NCBI RefSeq assembly: GCF_001014615.2
Contig: NZ_LBCQ02000006.1
Coordinates: 186,001-250,000, forward strand
DNA: 64,000 nucleotides
Reading direction: 5' to 3'
Origin: Aquamicrobium sp. LC103
Lineage (GTDB): Bacteria; Pseudomonadota; Alphaproteobacteria; Rhizobiales; Rhizobiaceae
The translations under genes were made by a program, and so were the position numbers. Shown in pieces: positions 8,097 through 16,254 of the stretch. The number at the start of each line of letters is the position of its first letter. Within the stretch, counting starts at the first letter, position 1. The notes beneath the pieces are model-generated. The model was not told the origin of the DNA, searched no databases, and worked only from the letters and a program-made list of their open reading frames with translations.

Positions 8097-9388
8097 CCGG
8101 ACAGGTTTCCTTCGGCGTGCTTTCGCTTGCGGCTCCGGCCAAGACCAGCGAGCGTGGCGGCCAAGCGGGCGATGCCGGCGGTTTCGACGACGCACTCAAT
8201 CCGCGCGACCGAAAGATTCCGAACCGGTTTCATGGCGACGAGGCGGAAGGCTTTGGCAAGGAACAGCGGATCGCGCCGCACCTGCCCTGGCGCGCCGGCA
8301 TGCTGCATGAAGCGCTGCAGGCCGGCAAGATCGTCAAGCTGGAAGATGCCGCCGCCTTCGACGACATCACTGAGCTCGAGTTCGACGCCGAAGCTCTTCC
8401 CGTCACTGAAATAGAGGAAGAACCCGTAGTCGTCGCTCCGGACGAGGAAAACGTCGCGCCCGACGATGCCGATGCAGCCCTCGGCGCGCTCGCGGCCGCG
8501 CTTCCGCCGGCGCCTCCGAAGGAAGCGGCCGGTCGCGCCGCCGGCCAGAGCGATCCACAGTCCATCCCCGATGCCGAAGCCGACCCGGAAGCCGGCGGAG
8601 GAACAAGGCGCGACATCATGGCGGCCGGTACGACGCAGGCCAAGCCAGCCGCGCCCGTTACCTCGATTGCTTCGGATCGTCCGGCAGCTAACCCGCCAGC
8701 CAATCCGCAGGCCGCGACGCGCGGCACGGAAACCGGGCAGCCAGCCGCACGGGAACAGACCGCGTCCCGCGCTCCGATGCCCGCCACGGATGCTTCAGCC
8801 GCGCCGCAGCCGCGCGTCACCGTGGTCGGCGCGCAGAACGCTCCGGCACCGGCGACACCCGCGGTGCTCGCACTCAACCCGACGGCTGCGAGCGTCGTCG
8901 GCGCGATCGAGGCCGAGCCGGTGTGGCGGAGCGTCGCACAGGAAGCCGCCGCAAATCAGATGCAGCGCGGCACGGGTACGCTCGCCTCCGTCAGCACGCT
9001 GAAAATACAGCTTCACCCCGCCGAATTGGGTGTCGTGACGGCTCGTCTGACGGCGACCGGATCACAACTATCAATTGAAATCCAGGTCGACAATTCGGAT
9101 GCCCGTCATCGCCTTGCCAACGATTCCGAGGCGATCGTCAAGGCGCTCCGATCGCTCGGATACGACGTCGACAAGATCACCATTCAGCAGACCGCAAACA
9201 CGAGCGCGAACAATGGCCAGGCAAGCTCCGGACGCGATCTCTCCTTCTCCAACCAACAGGCATCGGGCGAGGGCGGCGAAGGCCGCAAGGGCGGCGGAGG
9301 ACAGTCCCAGCAGTCCGGCGACGAGGCGAGGAACGCGGCGATGGACGGCATGGCTGAGCGCGCTTCTGGCGGCGGGATATATATCTAA
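8093..9388 (+). CDS. fliK: Flagellar hook-length control protein FliK (MotD)
   Basis: A 431-residue protein starting in an ATGA overlap with motC. Residues about 60-300 are low-complexity Ala/Pro/Glu, as in FliK-type molecular rulers. The C-terminal domain (about 302-385) has LKIQLHPAELGVV and IVKALRSLGYDVDKI, matching the Flg_hook domain that switches export specificity. The rhizobial protein was first named MotD and later recognised as FliK. The tail is Gly/Gln/Ser rich. The next gene probably begins inside this one. Confidence 0.9.
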   Translation: MTGQVSFGVLSLAAPAKTSERGGQAGDAGGFDDALNPRDRKIPNRFHGDEAEGFGKEQRIAPHLPWRAGMLHEALQAGKIVKLEDAAAFDDITELEFDAEALPVTEIEEEPVVVAPDEENVAPDDADAALGALAAALPPAPPKEAAGRAAGQSDPQSIPDAEADPEAGGGTRRDIMAAGTTQAKPAAPVTSIASDRPAANPPANPQAATRGTETGQPAAREQTASRAPMPATDASAAPQPRVTVVGAQNAPAPATPAVLALNPTAASVVGAIEAEPVWRSVAQEAAANQMQRGTGTLASVSTLKIQLHPAELGVVTARLTATGSQLSIEIQVDNSDARHRLANDSEAIVKALRSLGYDVDKITIQQTANTSANNGQASSGRDLSFSNQQASGEGGEGRKGGGGQSQQSGDEARNAAMDGMAERASGGGIYI

Positions 9389-9908
9389 CGCCGCGCCTGG
9401 AACTGCCCTCGCGGCTACAAATGCCTGCGAGCCCGAAATTCTGCGGGCGGCGGAAAAATACGGCATTCCGGTCGGCATACTCTACGCCGTCGGCCTCACC
9501 GAGACGGGCAAGAAGGGGAGCCTCCAGCCCAATGCGCTCAATATCGAGGGCCGAGCGGTATTCGCGAGAACCCCCACGGAAGCGCTCCTGGAGTTCAGCA
9601 AGGCGCGGGCAAGCGGGGTCAAGCTCATCGATCTCGGCTGCATGCAGATCAACCATCACTACCATGCCGACAAATTCGCGAACGCCAGGCAGATGCTCGA
9701 TCCACGCAGCAATGTCGACTATGCCGCGCGCTTTCTCGTGCAGCTCAAGCGGCAACACCAGACCTGGTCGATGGCCGTCGCGCGCTACCATGCCGGCCCG
9801 AACAACGATCCCGCGCAGAAGCGCTATGTCTGCCGGGTGATCACCAACATGGTGGCGACCGGCTTCGGAAAATGGACCCCGGAGGCCAGGAAGTTCTGCA
9901 ATTCCTAA
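9213..9908 (+). CDS. Lytic transglycosylase overlapping the end of fliK
   Basis: An SLT-type lytic transglycosylase that would cut peptidoglycan for rod or hook passage. The catalytic Glu lies in AVGLTETG (Glu97 in this numbering), followed by GCMQINHHYH and ARYHAGPN. A hydrophobic segment (WLSALLAAGYISNAA) just before the mature domain looks like a signal peptide. The only ATG that includes it is 9213, which overlaps fliK by 176 bases and leaves a 44-residue basic extension before the hydrophobic core. No in-frame GTG or TTG exists between. The true start is therefore unresolved; the catalytic part is secure. Confidence 0.8.
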   Translation: MARQAPDAISPSPTNRHRARAAKAARAAEDSPSSPATRRGTRRWTAWLSALLAAGYISNAAPGTALAATNACEPEILRAAEKYGIPVGILYAVGLTETGKKGSLQPNALNIEGRAVFARTPTEALLEFSKARASGVKLIDLGCMQINHHYHADKFANARQMLDPRSNVDYAARFLVQLKRQHQTWSMAVARYHAGPNNDPAQKRYVCRVITNMVATGFGKWTPEARKFCNS

Positions 9909-10089
9909 TTGTATTGGAAGTTCCGAATCCAAACGCGAGATTCCTGCTTTGCCGGCTTGCGAGCGTATGCTGAGGAGCGCGCGGAGACTCCCAAGAAACT
10001 AGCTATAGGAAATTACAGTTGCCGGGGATTCCTGCCACCGGTTACCCCTTGCTCCAGGAAATAGCACAACTGATTCGGAGGGCGGGCCG

Positions 10090-10758
10090 ATGATTGTGAT
10101 CGTGGACGAGCGCGAGCTCGTAAAGGATGGCTATCATTCACTTTTTGAGCGCGAGGGCGTGGCTAGCGCCGGCTTCGGCTCGAATGAATTCCAGGAGTGG
10201 GTATCAAGCGCTCCGGAAACCGATCTGAAGGCGGTACGCGCCTTCCTGATCGGCGAATGCGCGCAGGACATGGTCTCGCCTCGCAAGATTCGTGACCGCA
10301 CTTCCGCGCCGGTGATCGCGCTCAGCGATCAACCTTCCCTCGAGAACACCTTGCGCCTGTTCGAGGCAGGCGTCGACGACGTGGTTCGCAAGCCGGTCCA
10401 CATCCGCGAAATCCTGGCGCGCATCTCCGCGATCAGCCGCCGCAACCATGACGAGATCAGCTTCACGCAGGTAGGCGCGATGCGGATATTCGTCGACGGC
10501 CGCGATCCCGAGATCGACGGCCAGCCGCTGCCCCTGCCGAGGCGCGAGCGCCGCATCCTGGAATATCTGGCGAGCAATTGCGGACGACGGGTGACGAAGA
10601 CCCAGGTCTTCAATGCCATCTACGGCATTTTCGACGAGGAGGTCGAGGAGAACGTCGTCGAAAGCCACATCAGCAAGCTGCGCAAGAAACTGCGCCAGAA
10701 GCTTGGCTACGACCCAATCGATTCCAAGAGATTCCTCGGCTACCGCCTCGTCGTCTGA
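10090..10758 (+). CDS. ftcR: Flagellar master regulator Rem/FtcR, OmpR-type
   Basis: A 222-residue response-regulator-like protein with an N-terminal receiver-like domain (1-120) and a C-terminal winged-helix domain (about 130-222; [24 protein letters not shown]). Position between the transglycosylase and flgE matches rem (Sinorhizobium) and ftcR (Brucella), activators of flagellar genes. The receiver appears degenerate: the strand that should carry the phospho-accepting Asp reads VRAFLIGEC, and the N-terminal acidic pair is only VDE. Lys is kept in RKPV. No sensor kinase is adjacent. The start has a strong GGAGGGCGGGCCG Shine-Dalgarno region. Confidence 0.9.
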   Translation: MIVIVDERELVKDGYHSLFEREGVASAGFGSNEFQEWVSSAPETDLKAVRAFLIGECAQDMVSPRKIRDRTSAPVIALSDQPSLENTLRLFEAGVDDVVRKPVHIREILARISAISRRNHDEISFTQVGAMRIFVDGRDPEIDGQPLPLPRRERRILEYLASNCGRRVTKTQVFNAIYGIFDEEVEENVVESHISKLRKKLRQKLGYDPIDSKRFLGYRLVV

Positions 10759-10831
10759 ACCCTGCAAGGATGCCGATGCCCGGGAGCTTCCGATGACTGC
10801 GAACGGCGCCGGCGATACGAATACAGCTTCA

Positions 10832-10854
10832 CGCAAGTCAAGACGCCTATCCTC
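10832..10854 (+). promoter_or_regulatory. Flagellar promoter-like motif before flgE
   Basis: CGCAAG, ten bases, TATCCTC, ending 35 bases before the flgE start. Same spacing as the fliF and flhA copies. Because flgE begins a long co-directional run, this is a likely operon promoter. Confidence 0.5.
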
Positions 10855-10889
10855 ATGAGAAGCCGACAGAAATCTGAGGAGAAGTCTCA

Positions 10890-12176
10890 ATGAGCTTGTA
10901 TGGAATGATGCGCACCGGCGTGTCGGGCATGGCGGCGCAGTCGAGCCGCCTGGCCACCGTTGCCGACAACATCGCGAATTCCGGAACCACGGGGTACAAG
11001 CGCGCAAGCGTCGAGTTCTCCTCGATGGTCATTCCGAACACCGGCGGCAGCTACACCTCCGGCGGCGTCGCCACGCAGGTCCGCTACTCGATCTCCCAGG
11101 CCGGCAACATCCAGTACACCACGTCGGCGACCGACCTTGCCATCAAGGGCAACGGTTTCTTCGTGGTGCAGGACGCGAGCGGCCAGCCCTTCCTGACGCG
11201 CGCCGGCTCCTTCGTGCCGGACGGCCAGGGCCGGCTGGTGAACGCGGCGGGCTTCTACCTGATGGGCTACAATTACGAGAACGGCATCCCGAGCCCCGTG
11301 GCCAACGGTTATGCGGGTCTCGAGACCGTCCAGATTTCAGGCAAGGAGCTGACGGCCACGCCGACGACCAGCGGCAAGTTCACCGGCAACCTTCCTTACG
11401 GTTCTCCGGTATGGACGGGACCGGACCTGTCGACGAACCCCAACATCAATCCCGAGGAGCTGGAAGCCGGCATCAAGGCGGGTTCGGTCGTCAAATCGTC
11501 GGTGATCACGTACAACAATGTCGGCGAGGAAGTGCTGGTCGACCTCTATTTCGCCAAGACCGCCGCAAACGAATGGCAGGTCACCGCCTACTACCAGCCG
11601 GACGCGAGCGCGGGAACGTCCTTTCCATATACCGGCCCCGCGATCGGCACCGGGGAAATCACCTTCGATCCGACCAATGGAAAGCTGCTGTCCGGCGGCA
11701 ACATGAATATCGATCTGACGGGCCTGAACGGCCAGATGATCGATCTCGACCTTTCCACCATGACCCAGCTCGCGACGGACTACACGCCCGGCCCGGCCAC
11801 CATGAACGGCAACGCGCCGGCCGCCATCAAGCAGGTCCTGATCGGAGCGGACGGCATCATCTATGCCGAATACGAGAACGGCGCGACCTCGCCGCTCTAC
11901 AGGCTGCCGCTGGCGACCGTGCAGAGCCCCGACCAGTTGCGGGTTCTGCCGGGCAACGTTTTCTCGGCGGGCCTTGAATCCGGCAACGTCCAGATCGGCT
12001 TTGCCAACCAGGGCGGCTTCGGCGCCGTCACTTCCGGCGCGCTGGAAAACTCCAACGTCGATATCGCCGAGGAACTCACCAACATGATCGAGTCGCAGCG
12101 CAACTACACCGCGAACTCGAAAGTGTTCCAGACCGGTTCGGATCTCATGGACGTACTCGTGAATCTGAAAAGGTAA
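10890..12176 (+). CDS. flgE: Flagellar hook protein FlgE
   Basis: A 428-residue hook subunit. The N-terminal rod/hook helix (LYGMMRTGVSGMAAQSSRL) and the motif ADNIANSGTTGYKR are diagnostic, as is the C-terminal helix (ELTNMIESQRNYTANSKVFQ). The middle carries the hook-specific beta domains, including KGNGFFVVQD. A strong Shine-Dalgarno (GAGGAG) precedes ATG 10890. It heads the run flgE-flgK-flgL-flaF-flbT-flgD-fliQ. Confidence 0.97.
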   Translation: MSLYGMMRTGVSGMAAQSSRLATVADNIANSGTTGYKRASVEFSSMVIPNTGGSYTSGGVATQVRYSISQAGNIQYTTSATDLAIKGNGFFVVQDASGQPFLTRAGSFVPDGQGRLVNAAGFYLMGYNYENGIPSPVANGYAGLETVQISGKELTATPTTSGKFTGNLPYGSPVWTGPDLSTNPNINPEELEAGIKAGSVVKSSVITYNNVGEEVLVDLYFAKTAANEWQVTAYYQPDASAGTSFPYTGPAIGTGEITFDPTNGKLLSGGNMNIDLTGLNGQMIDLDLSTMTQLATDYTPGPATMNGNAPAAIKQVLIGADGIIYAEYENGATSPLYRLPLATVQSPDQLRVLPGNVFSAGLESGNVQIGFANQGGFGAVTSGALENSNVDIAEELTNMIESQRNYTANSKVFQTGSDLMDVLVNLKR

Positions 12177-12208
12177 TCTGACGGCGACGAGCATTTGATA
12201 GAGGGGCA

Positions 12209-13600
12209 ATGTCACTTTCAACAGCACTAAGCATCGCGCAGAACTCGCTTCTGAACACCTCGCGGCAGTTGGGCGTGGTCTCGCGAAACCTTTCGGAAGT
12301 CGGCAACCCTGACTATGCCCGTCGCAGCGCGACCCTCTCGAGCCTCGCGCCGGGAGCCCGCATCGTCCAGATCCAGCGGGCGATGAACGATGCGCTGTTT
12401 AAGCAGAACCTGACTGCGCTGTCCGGCTGGACGGCGCAGGACACCATCGTCTCCGGCCTCGATCGCCTTCAGATCTCCGTCAACGGCGTCGACAACTCCA
12501 CCTCCGCCGCCAAATCGCTCGGCGAGTTCCAGAACGCGCTGCAGCTCTATTCGGCCAATCCGTCGAACCGGACGCTGGGCGAGAACGCCGTGGAGATCGC
12601 GCGCACTCTCGTGCGCAATCTCAACAACGGCACATCGTCGATCCAGTCGTTCCGCACGGACATGGACCGGCAGATCGCGGCCGGAGTTGACGAGCTGAAC
12701 GGGCTGCTGGCCGATTTCAAGACAGCCAACGACGAAATCACCGCAGGCACGCGCGCGGGCCGTGACGTCCTCGACGCGCTCGACCGGCGCGACGCGCTCC
12801 TGAAGAAGATTTCCGAGCTTGTACCGATTTCAACGATCACGCGCGGCGACAACGACGTCGTGATCGTGACGAGCGACGGCGCAACCCTGTTCGAGACCTC
12901 GCCGCGCGCCGTGACCTTCGAACCGACGCCCGCCTATGGGGCGGGCTCGACCGGCAACAATATCCGCATCGACGGCGTGCCGCTCACCGCCGGTGCAGGC
13001 GGCAACACCACCGCCGGAGGTTCGCTGGCTGCGATGATGCAGCTTCGCGACCAGACCGCGGTCGGCATGCAGTTGCAGCTCGACGAGACCGCGCGCGCGC
13101 TCAACGATGCGATCCCCGGGCTTCTCACCTTCACCGGAAACATCACCGATCCCGGCTTCGCCGGCAGGATCTCGGTCAACGCGGCCATCGATCACAATGC
13201 CGGCGGCAACCCGGAACTCCTGCGCGACGGCATTCTCGCCAACGCCAATCCGGACGGCAATGCAAGCTTCAACGATCTGTTGATCGGCTATCTCGAAGCC
13301 CTCGAAGCGCCACGGACCTTCCAGACCGCCGCCGGCGCGACCGCCAGCATGAGCCTTATGGGCTACACCGCGGACTCGGTGAGCTGGCTGGAGGCGAACC
13401 GCAAGGCAGCCGCCAGCGGAGCGGAGGCAAAGAGCGCGCTGCTGATGAAGACGAGCACCGCGCTTTCCAATGTCACCAACGTCAACGAGGACGAGGAAAT
13501 GGCGCTGCTGCTGGAGCTGGAGCACTCCTATGCCGCCTCGGCCCGCCTGCTCCAGACCATCGACAACATGCTGGCCGTATTGCTCGACGCTACGAGATAA
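12209..13600 (+). CDS. flgK: Hook-filament junction protein FlgK (HAP1)
   Basis: A 463-residue protein with the FlgK N-terminus (ALSIAQNSLLNTSRQLGVVS, then NLSEVGNPDYARR) and the C-terminal motif MALLLELEHSYAASARLLQTID. It joins hook and filament. The spacing of 32 bases after flgE and 5 before flgL, with a GAGGGG ribosome site, places it in the same operon. Its length is shorter than the enteric homologue, as usual for alphaproteobacteria. Confidence 0.95.
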   Translation: MSLSTALSIAQNSLLNTSRQLGVVSRNLSEVGNPDYARRSATLSSLAPGARIVQIQRAMNDALFKQNLTALSGWTAQDTIVSGLDRLQISVNGVDNSTSAAKSLGEFQNALQLYSANPSNRTLGENAVEIARTLVRNLNNGTSSIQSFRTDMDRQIAAGVDELNGLLADFKTANDEITAGTRAGRDVLDALDRRDALLKKISELVPISTITRGDNDVVIVTSDGATLFETSPRAVTFEPTPAYGAGSTGNNIRIDGVPLTAGAGGNTTAGGSLAAMMQLRDQTAVGMQLQLDETARALNDAIPGLLTFTGNITDPGFAGRISVNAAIDHNAGGNPELLRDGILANANPDGNASFNDLLIGYLEALEAPRTFQTAAGATASMSLMGYTADSVSWLEANRKAAASGAEAKSALLMKTSTALSNVTNVNEDEEMALLLELEHSYAASARLLQTIDNMLAVLLDATR

Positions 13601-13605
13601 TTGTC

Positions 13606-14667
13606 ATGAAGATTTCCTACGTTTCCACCCAGGCCGTCTCGCAGGCGATGCGCTACCAGATGCTGCGCATGCAGGCCGACCTCGCCAAGGCACAGCAGGA
13701 AAACACGACCTGGCGCCACGCCGACGTCGGCGTGGCCATCGGCGCGCGCGCCGGCCAGTCGCTTTCCATGTCGCGCGAGATAGATCGCCTCAAGGGGCTG
13801 GTGGATTCCAACCAGCTCGCCAAATCACGCCTTTCCTCGACGCAGCTCACCCTGCAGGAAATGACCAAGGCATCGCAGGAATTGCTGTCGGCACTGACGA
13901 CCGCGATGTCCGGCACGTCGGATCTTTCGATCGTTCAGGCACAGGCGCAGGCCACGCTCGACAAGATGACGGCGGACCTGAACACGAATCTGAACGGCGA
14001 ATACATCTTCGCCGGCATCAACACCGACGTTAAGCCGGTCAACGATTTCCTCGACGAGAACTCGCCGAACCGGCAGGCCTTCGACGCGGCATTCGTCGCA
14101 AGGTTCGGCTTCGCGCAGGACCATCCCGACGCGGCGAACATTTCCGCCGAGGACATGGCCGATTTCATCGAGACCGATCTCGAGCCGTTGTTCCTCGGCG
14201 CCGCATGGAACGACCCCGCGACCGGTTGGTCGAACGCCACCGACCAGACGATCACGAGCAGGATCACGCTCTCCGAAACGGCACAGACTTCCGTCTCGGC
14301 CAACATTCCCGGCGTGCGCAAGCTGGCCATGGCCTCCGCGATGGTGACGAACCTCTTCGCGGACGGCGCGATCGGCGGCGAGGCGGCGGACGTGATCCTG
14401 GAGAAGGCGGCCGCGCTCGTGGGCGAGGCCATCGTCGATCTTGCCAACCAGCAATCCTACACCGGCATCACCGAGCAGCGCCTGACGAATGCCAGCGAGC
14501 GCATGTCGATGCAGAAGGATCTTTTGACGAAGAACATCAATGACCTCGAAGGGGTCGACCCCTACGAAGCATCGACGAGGGTTTCCGGCCTGCTCGCGCA
14601 GATCGAGATATCCTACGCACTTACCTCAAGAATCCAGCAACTCAGCCTGGTCCGCTACCTCTCCTAG
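13606..14667 (+). CDS. flgL: Hook-filament junction protein FlgL (HAP3)
   Basis: A 353-residue flagellin-like junction protein. The N-terminus (VSTQAVSQAMRYQMLRMQADL) and C-terminal helix (YEASTRVSGLLAQIEISYALTSRIQQLSLVRYL) fit the flagellin D0/D1 pattern, and the segment NLNGEYIFAGINTDVKPV is typical of FlgL. Five bases separate it from flgK. Confidence 0.93.
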   Translation: MKISYVSTQAVSQAMRYQMLRMQADLAKAQQENTTWRHADVGVAIGARAGQSLSMSREIDRLKGLVDSNQLAKSRLSSTQLTLQEMTKASQELLSALTTAMSGTSDLSIVQAQAQATLDKMTADLNTNLNGEYIFAGINTDVKPVNDFLDENSPNRQAFDAAFVARFGFAQDHPDAANISAEDMADFIETDLEPLFLGAAWNDPATGWSNATDQTITSRITLSETAQTSVSANIPGVRKLAMASAMVTNLFADGAIGGEAADVILEKAAALVGEAIVDLANQQSYTGITEQRLTNASERMSMQKDLLTKNINDLEGVDPYEASTRVSGLLAQIEISYALTSRIQQLSLVRYLS

Positions 14668-14706
14668 GGTTGCGGCGGGCGGCCATCGAGCGAAAACGGA
14701 AATCCG

Positions 14707-15054
14707 ATGTACCAATTCTCCTATGCCGAAGTTCAGGACGATTCCGTCGCGGAAGCCAAGGACCGCGAACGGCAGTTGCTTGACCGCTCGATCAATCTTT
14801 TGACAGCGGCGCGGGAAAAGGGGCCGCAGTCGATCGAGGCCGCCCAGGCCATCCATTTCCTCAACCGTGTCTGGTCGGCCTTCGTCGAGGATCTCGGCAG
14901 CCCGGAAAACGAGCTTCCGAAGGAACTGCGCGCCAACCTGATCTCGATCGGCCTGTGGCTGCTGCGCGAGGGCGAGGAAGTACGCCAGGGACGATCCGAG
15001 AATTTCGACGGTCTGATCGAGGTGTCCCAGATCATCCGCGACGGCATTCAATGA
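14707..15054 (+). CDS. flaF: Flagellar biosynthesis regulator FlaF
   Basis: A 115-residue alpha-helical protein matching the FlaF family ([12 protein letters not shown] near the start; [17 protein letters not shown]). In Caulobacter and Brucella, FlaF works with FlbT to control flagellin translation or export. The stop overlaps the flbT start in ATGA. It has its own GAAAACGGA-type ribosome site. Confidence 0.93.
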   Translation: MYQFSYAEVQDDSVAEAKDRERQLLDRSINLLTAAREKGPQSIEAAQAIHFLNRVWSAFVEDLGSPENELPKELRANLISIGLWLLREGEEVRQGRSENFDGLIEVSQIIRDGIQ

Positions 15055-15488
15055 AGCCCAGACTGAAGATAACGCTGAAGGCGAACGAGAAGATCTACGT
15101 CAACGGCGCGGTCATCAAGACGGACCGCAAGGTCTCGCTGGAATTTCTCAACGACGTGCAGTTCCTCCTGGAGGGCCATGTGCTCCAGGCGGAAGACGCA
15201 GTCACCCCGCTGAAGCAGCTCTACTTCATCGTCCAGATCATGCTGATCAATCCGGAAGGCGCCGACAGCGCGCGCGCGATGTTCCGCAGCTCGCTGCCGA
15301 TGCTGCTGGACTGCTTTTCCGACGACCAGATCCTTTCCTCGCTCAAGCACATCGACCGTCTCGTCGGCGAAGGCCATATCTACGAGGCGCTGAAGGCTAT
15401 CCGGTCGCTTTACAAGCTCGAGGCAGAAATTCTCGAAAGGGGCGAGGCGCCCAATTCCATGCCATTGCACGTGGCCGCAGCGGAGTAA
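15051..15488 (+). CDS. flbT: Flagellin translation regulator FlbT
   Basis: A 145-residue FlbT ([20 protein letters not shown], then [15 protein letters not shown]). In Caulobacter, FlbT acts on the 5' leader of flagellin mRNA. ATG 15051 overlaps the flaF stop; an in-frame upstream ATG inside flaF would add a basic tail with no family match. The two flagellin genes in this window share a conserved structured leader that is a natural candidate target. Confidence 0.93.
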   Translation: MKPRLKITLKANEKIYVNGAVIKTDRKVSLEFLNDVQFLLEGHVLQAEDAVTPLKQLYFIVQIMLINPEGADSARAMFRSSLPMLLDCFSDDQILSSLKHIDRLVGEGHIYEALKAIRSLYKLEAEILERGEAPNSMPLHVAAAE

Positions 15489-15493
15489 TCAAG

Positions 15494-15886
15494 ATGAACG
15501 TCCCTCCCATAAGCACCACCAACACCGGCACGACGAATACGACCAACGCCGCACAGACGGTGGACTATCAGTCCTTCCTGCGGCTGCTCGTCGCGCAGAT
15601 GAAAAACCAGGATCCCACCAGCCCGATGGAATCGACCGACTACGTCGCCCAGCTCGCGACCTTCTCGCAGGTCGAGCAGTCGGTGCAGATGAACAACAGG
15701 CTCGAGCAGATCCTGCAGGCCTCGACCTTCTCGCAGGCCGGCGACCTGATCGGACGCGAGATCGAATCCGCCGACGGCAAGATCAAGGGCAAGGTCGAGA
15801 GCGTTCGACTGTTCAGCGACGGCATCATGGCGATCCTCGACAACGGCGAGCAGCTGCCGGTCTGGGCCGGCGTCATCATCCGCTGA
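15494..15886 (+). CDS. flgD: Flagellar hook assembly scaffold FlgD
   Basis: A 130-residue short-form FlgD, the hook-capping protein. Key segments are YQSFLRLLVAQMKNQDPTSPMEST and YVAQLATFSQVEQSVQMN, the conserved N-terminal module. The Ig-like region of enteric FlgD is largely absent; the C-terminus keeps GREIESADG and ends soon after. This short form is usual in Rhizobiales. It lies 5 bases after flbT and 4 before fliQ. Confidence 0.94.
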   Translation: MNVPPISTTNTGTTNTTNAAQTVDYQSFLRLLVAQMKNQDPTSPMESTDYVAQLATFSQVEQSVQMNNRLEQILQASTFSQAGDLIGREIESADGKIKGKVESVRLFSDGIMAILDNGEQLPVWAGVIIR

Positions 15887-15890
15887 TTCC

Positions 15891-16157
15891 ATGAACGAGG
15901 CCGACGCGCTCGACATCGTGCAGTTCGCCATCTGGACCGTGCTGACCGCCGCCGGCCCCGCGGTGGCGGTGGCGATGCTCGTCGGCGTCGGCATCGCCTT
16001 CTTCCAGGCACTCACGCAGGTGCAGGAAATCACGCTGACATTCGTGCCGAAGATCGTCGCGATCCTGCTGACCGTCGCCTTCTCCGCCCCCTTCGTCGGG
16101 GCGCAGATAAACGCCTTCACCACGGTGATGTTCCAGCGCATCGAAAACGGCTTCTGA
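15891..16157 (+). CDS. fliQ: Flagellar export gate protein FliQ
   Basis: An 88-residue membrane protein with two hydrophobic spans and the family pattern ALTQVQEITLTFVPKIVAI. FliQ is part of the FliPQR export gate. It is the last gene of the flgE run before a 97-base gap that contains the flhA promoter-like motif. Confidence 0.95.
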   Translation: MNEADALDIVQFAIWTVLTAAGPAVAVAMLVGVGIAFFQALTQVQEITLTFVPKIVAILLTVAFSAPFVGAQINAFTTVMFQRIENGF

Positions 16158-16177
16158 TCGCCGTCATCTCACCCTCG

Positions 16178-16200
16178 CGCAAGCTTGGGCGGCTAGTCTC
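16178..16200 (+). promoter_or_regulatory. Flagellar promoter-like motif before flhA
   Basis: CGCAAG, ten bases, TAGTCTC, 54 bases before the flhA start. It shares exact spacing with the fliF and flgE copies and sits in the only gap between fliQ and flhA, supporting separate transcription of flhA-fliR-fliJ-like. Confidence 0.5.
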
Positions 16201-16254
16201 TCCGCAAAGGCGTCCTAGCGGCGCGTCACAGCATAGAGACGGTCAGTCCCAAGC

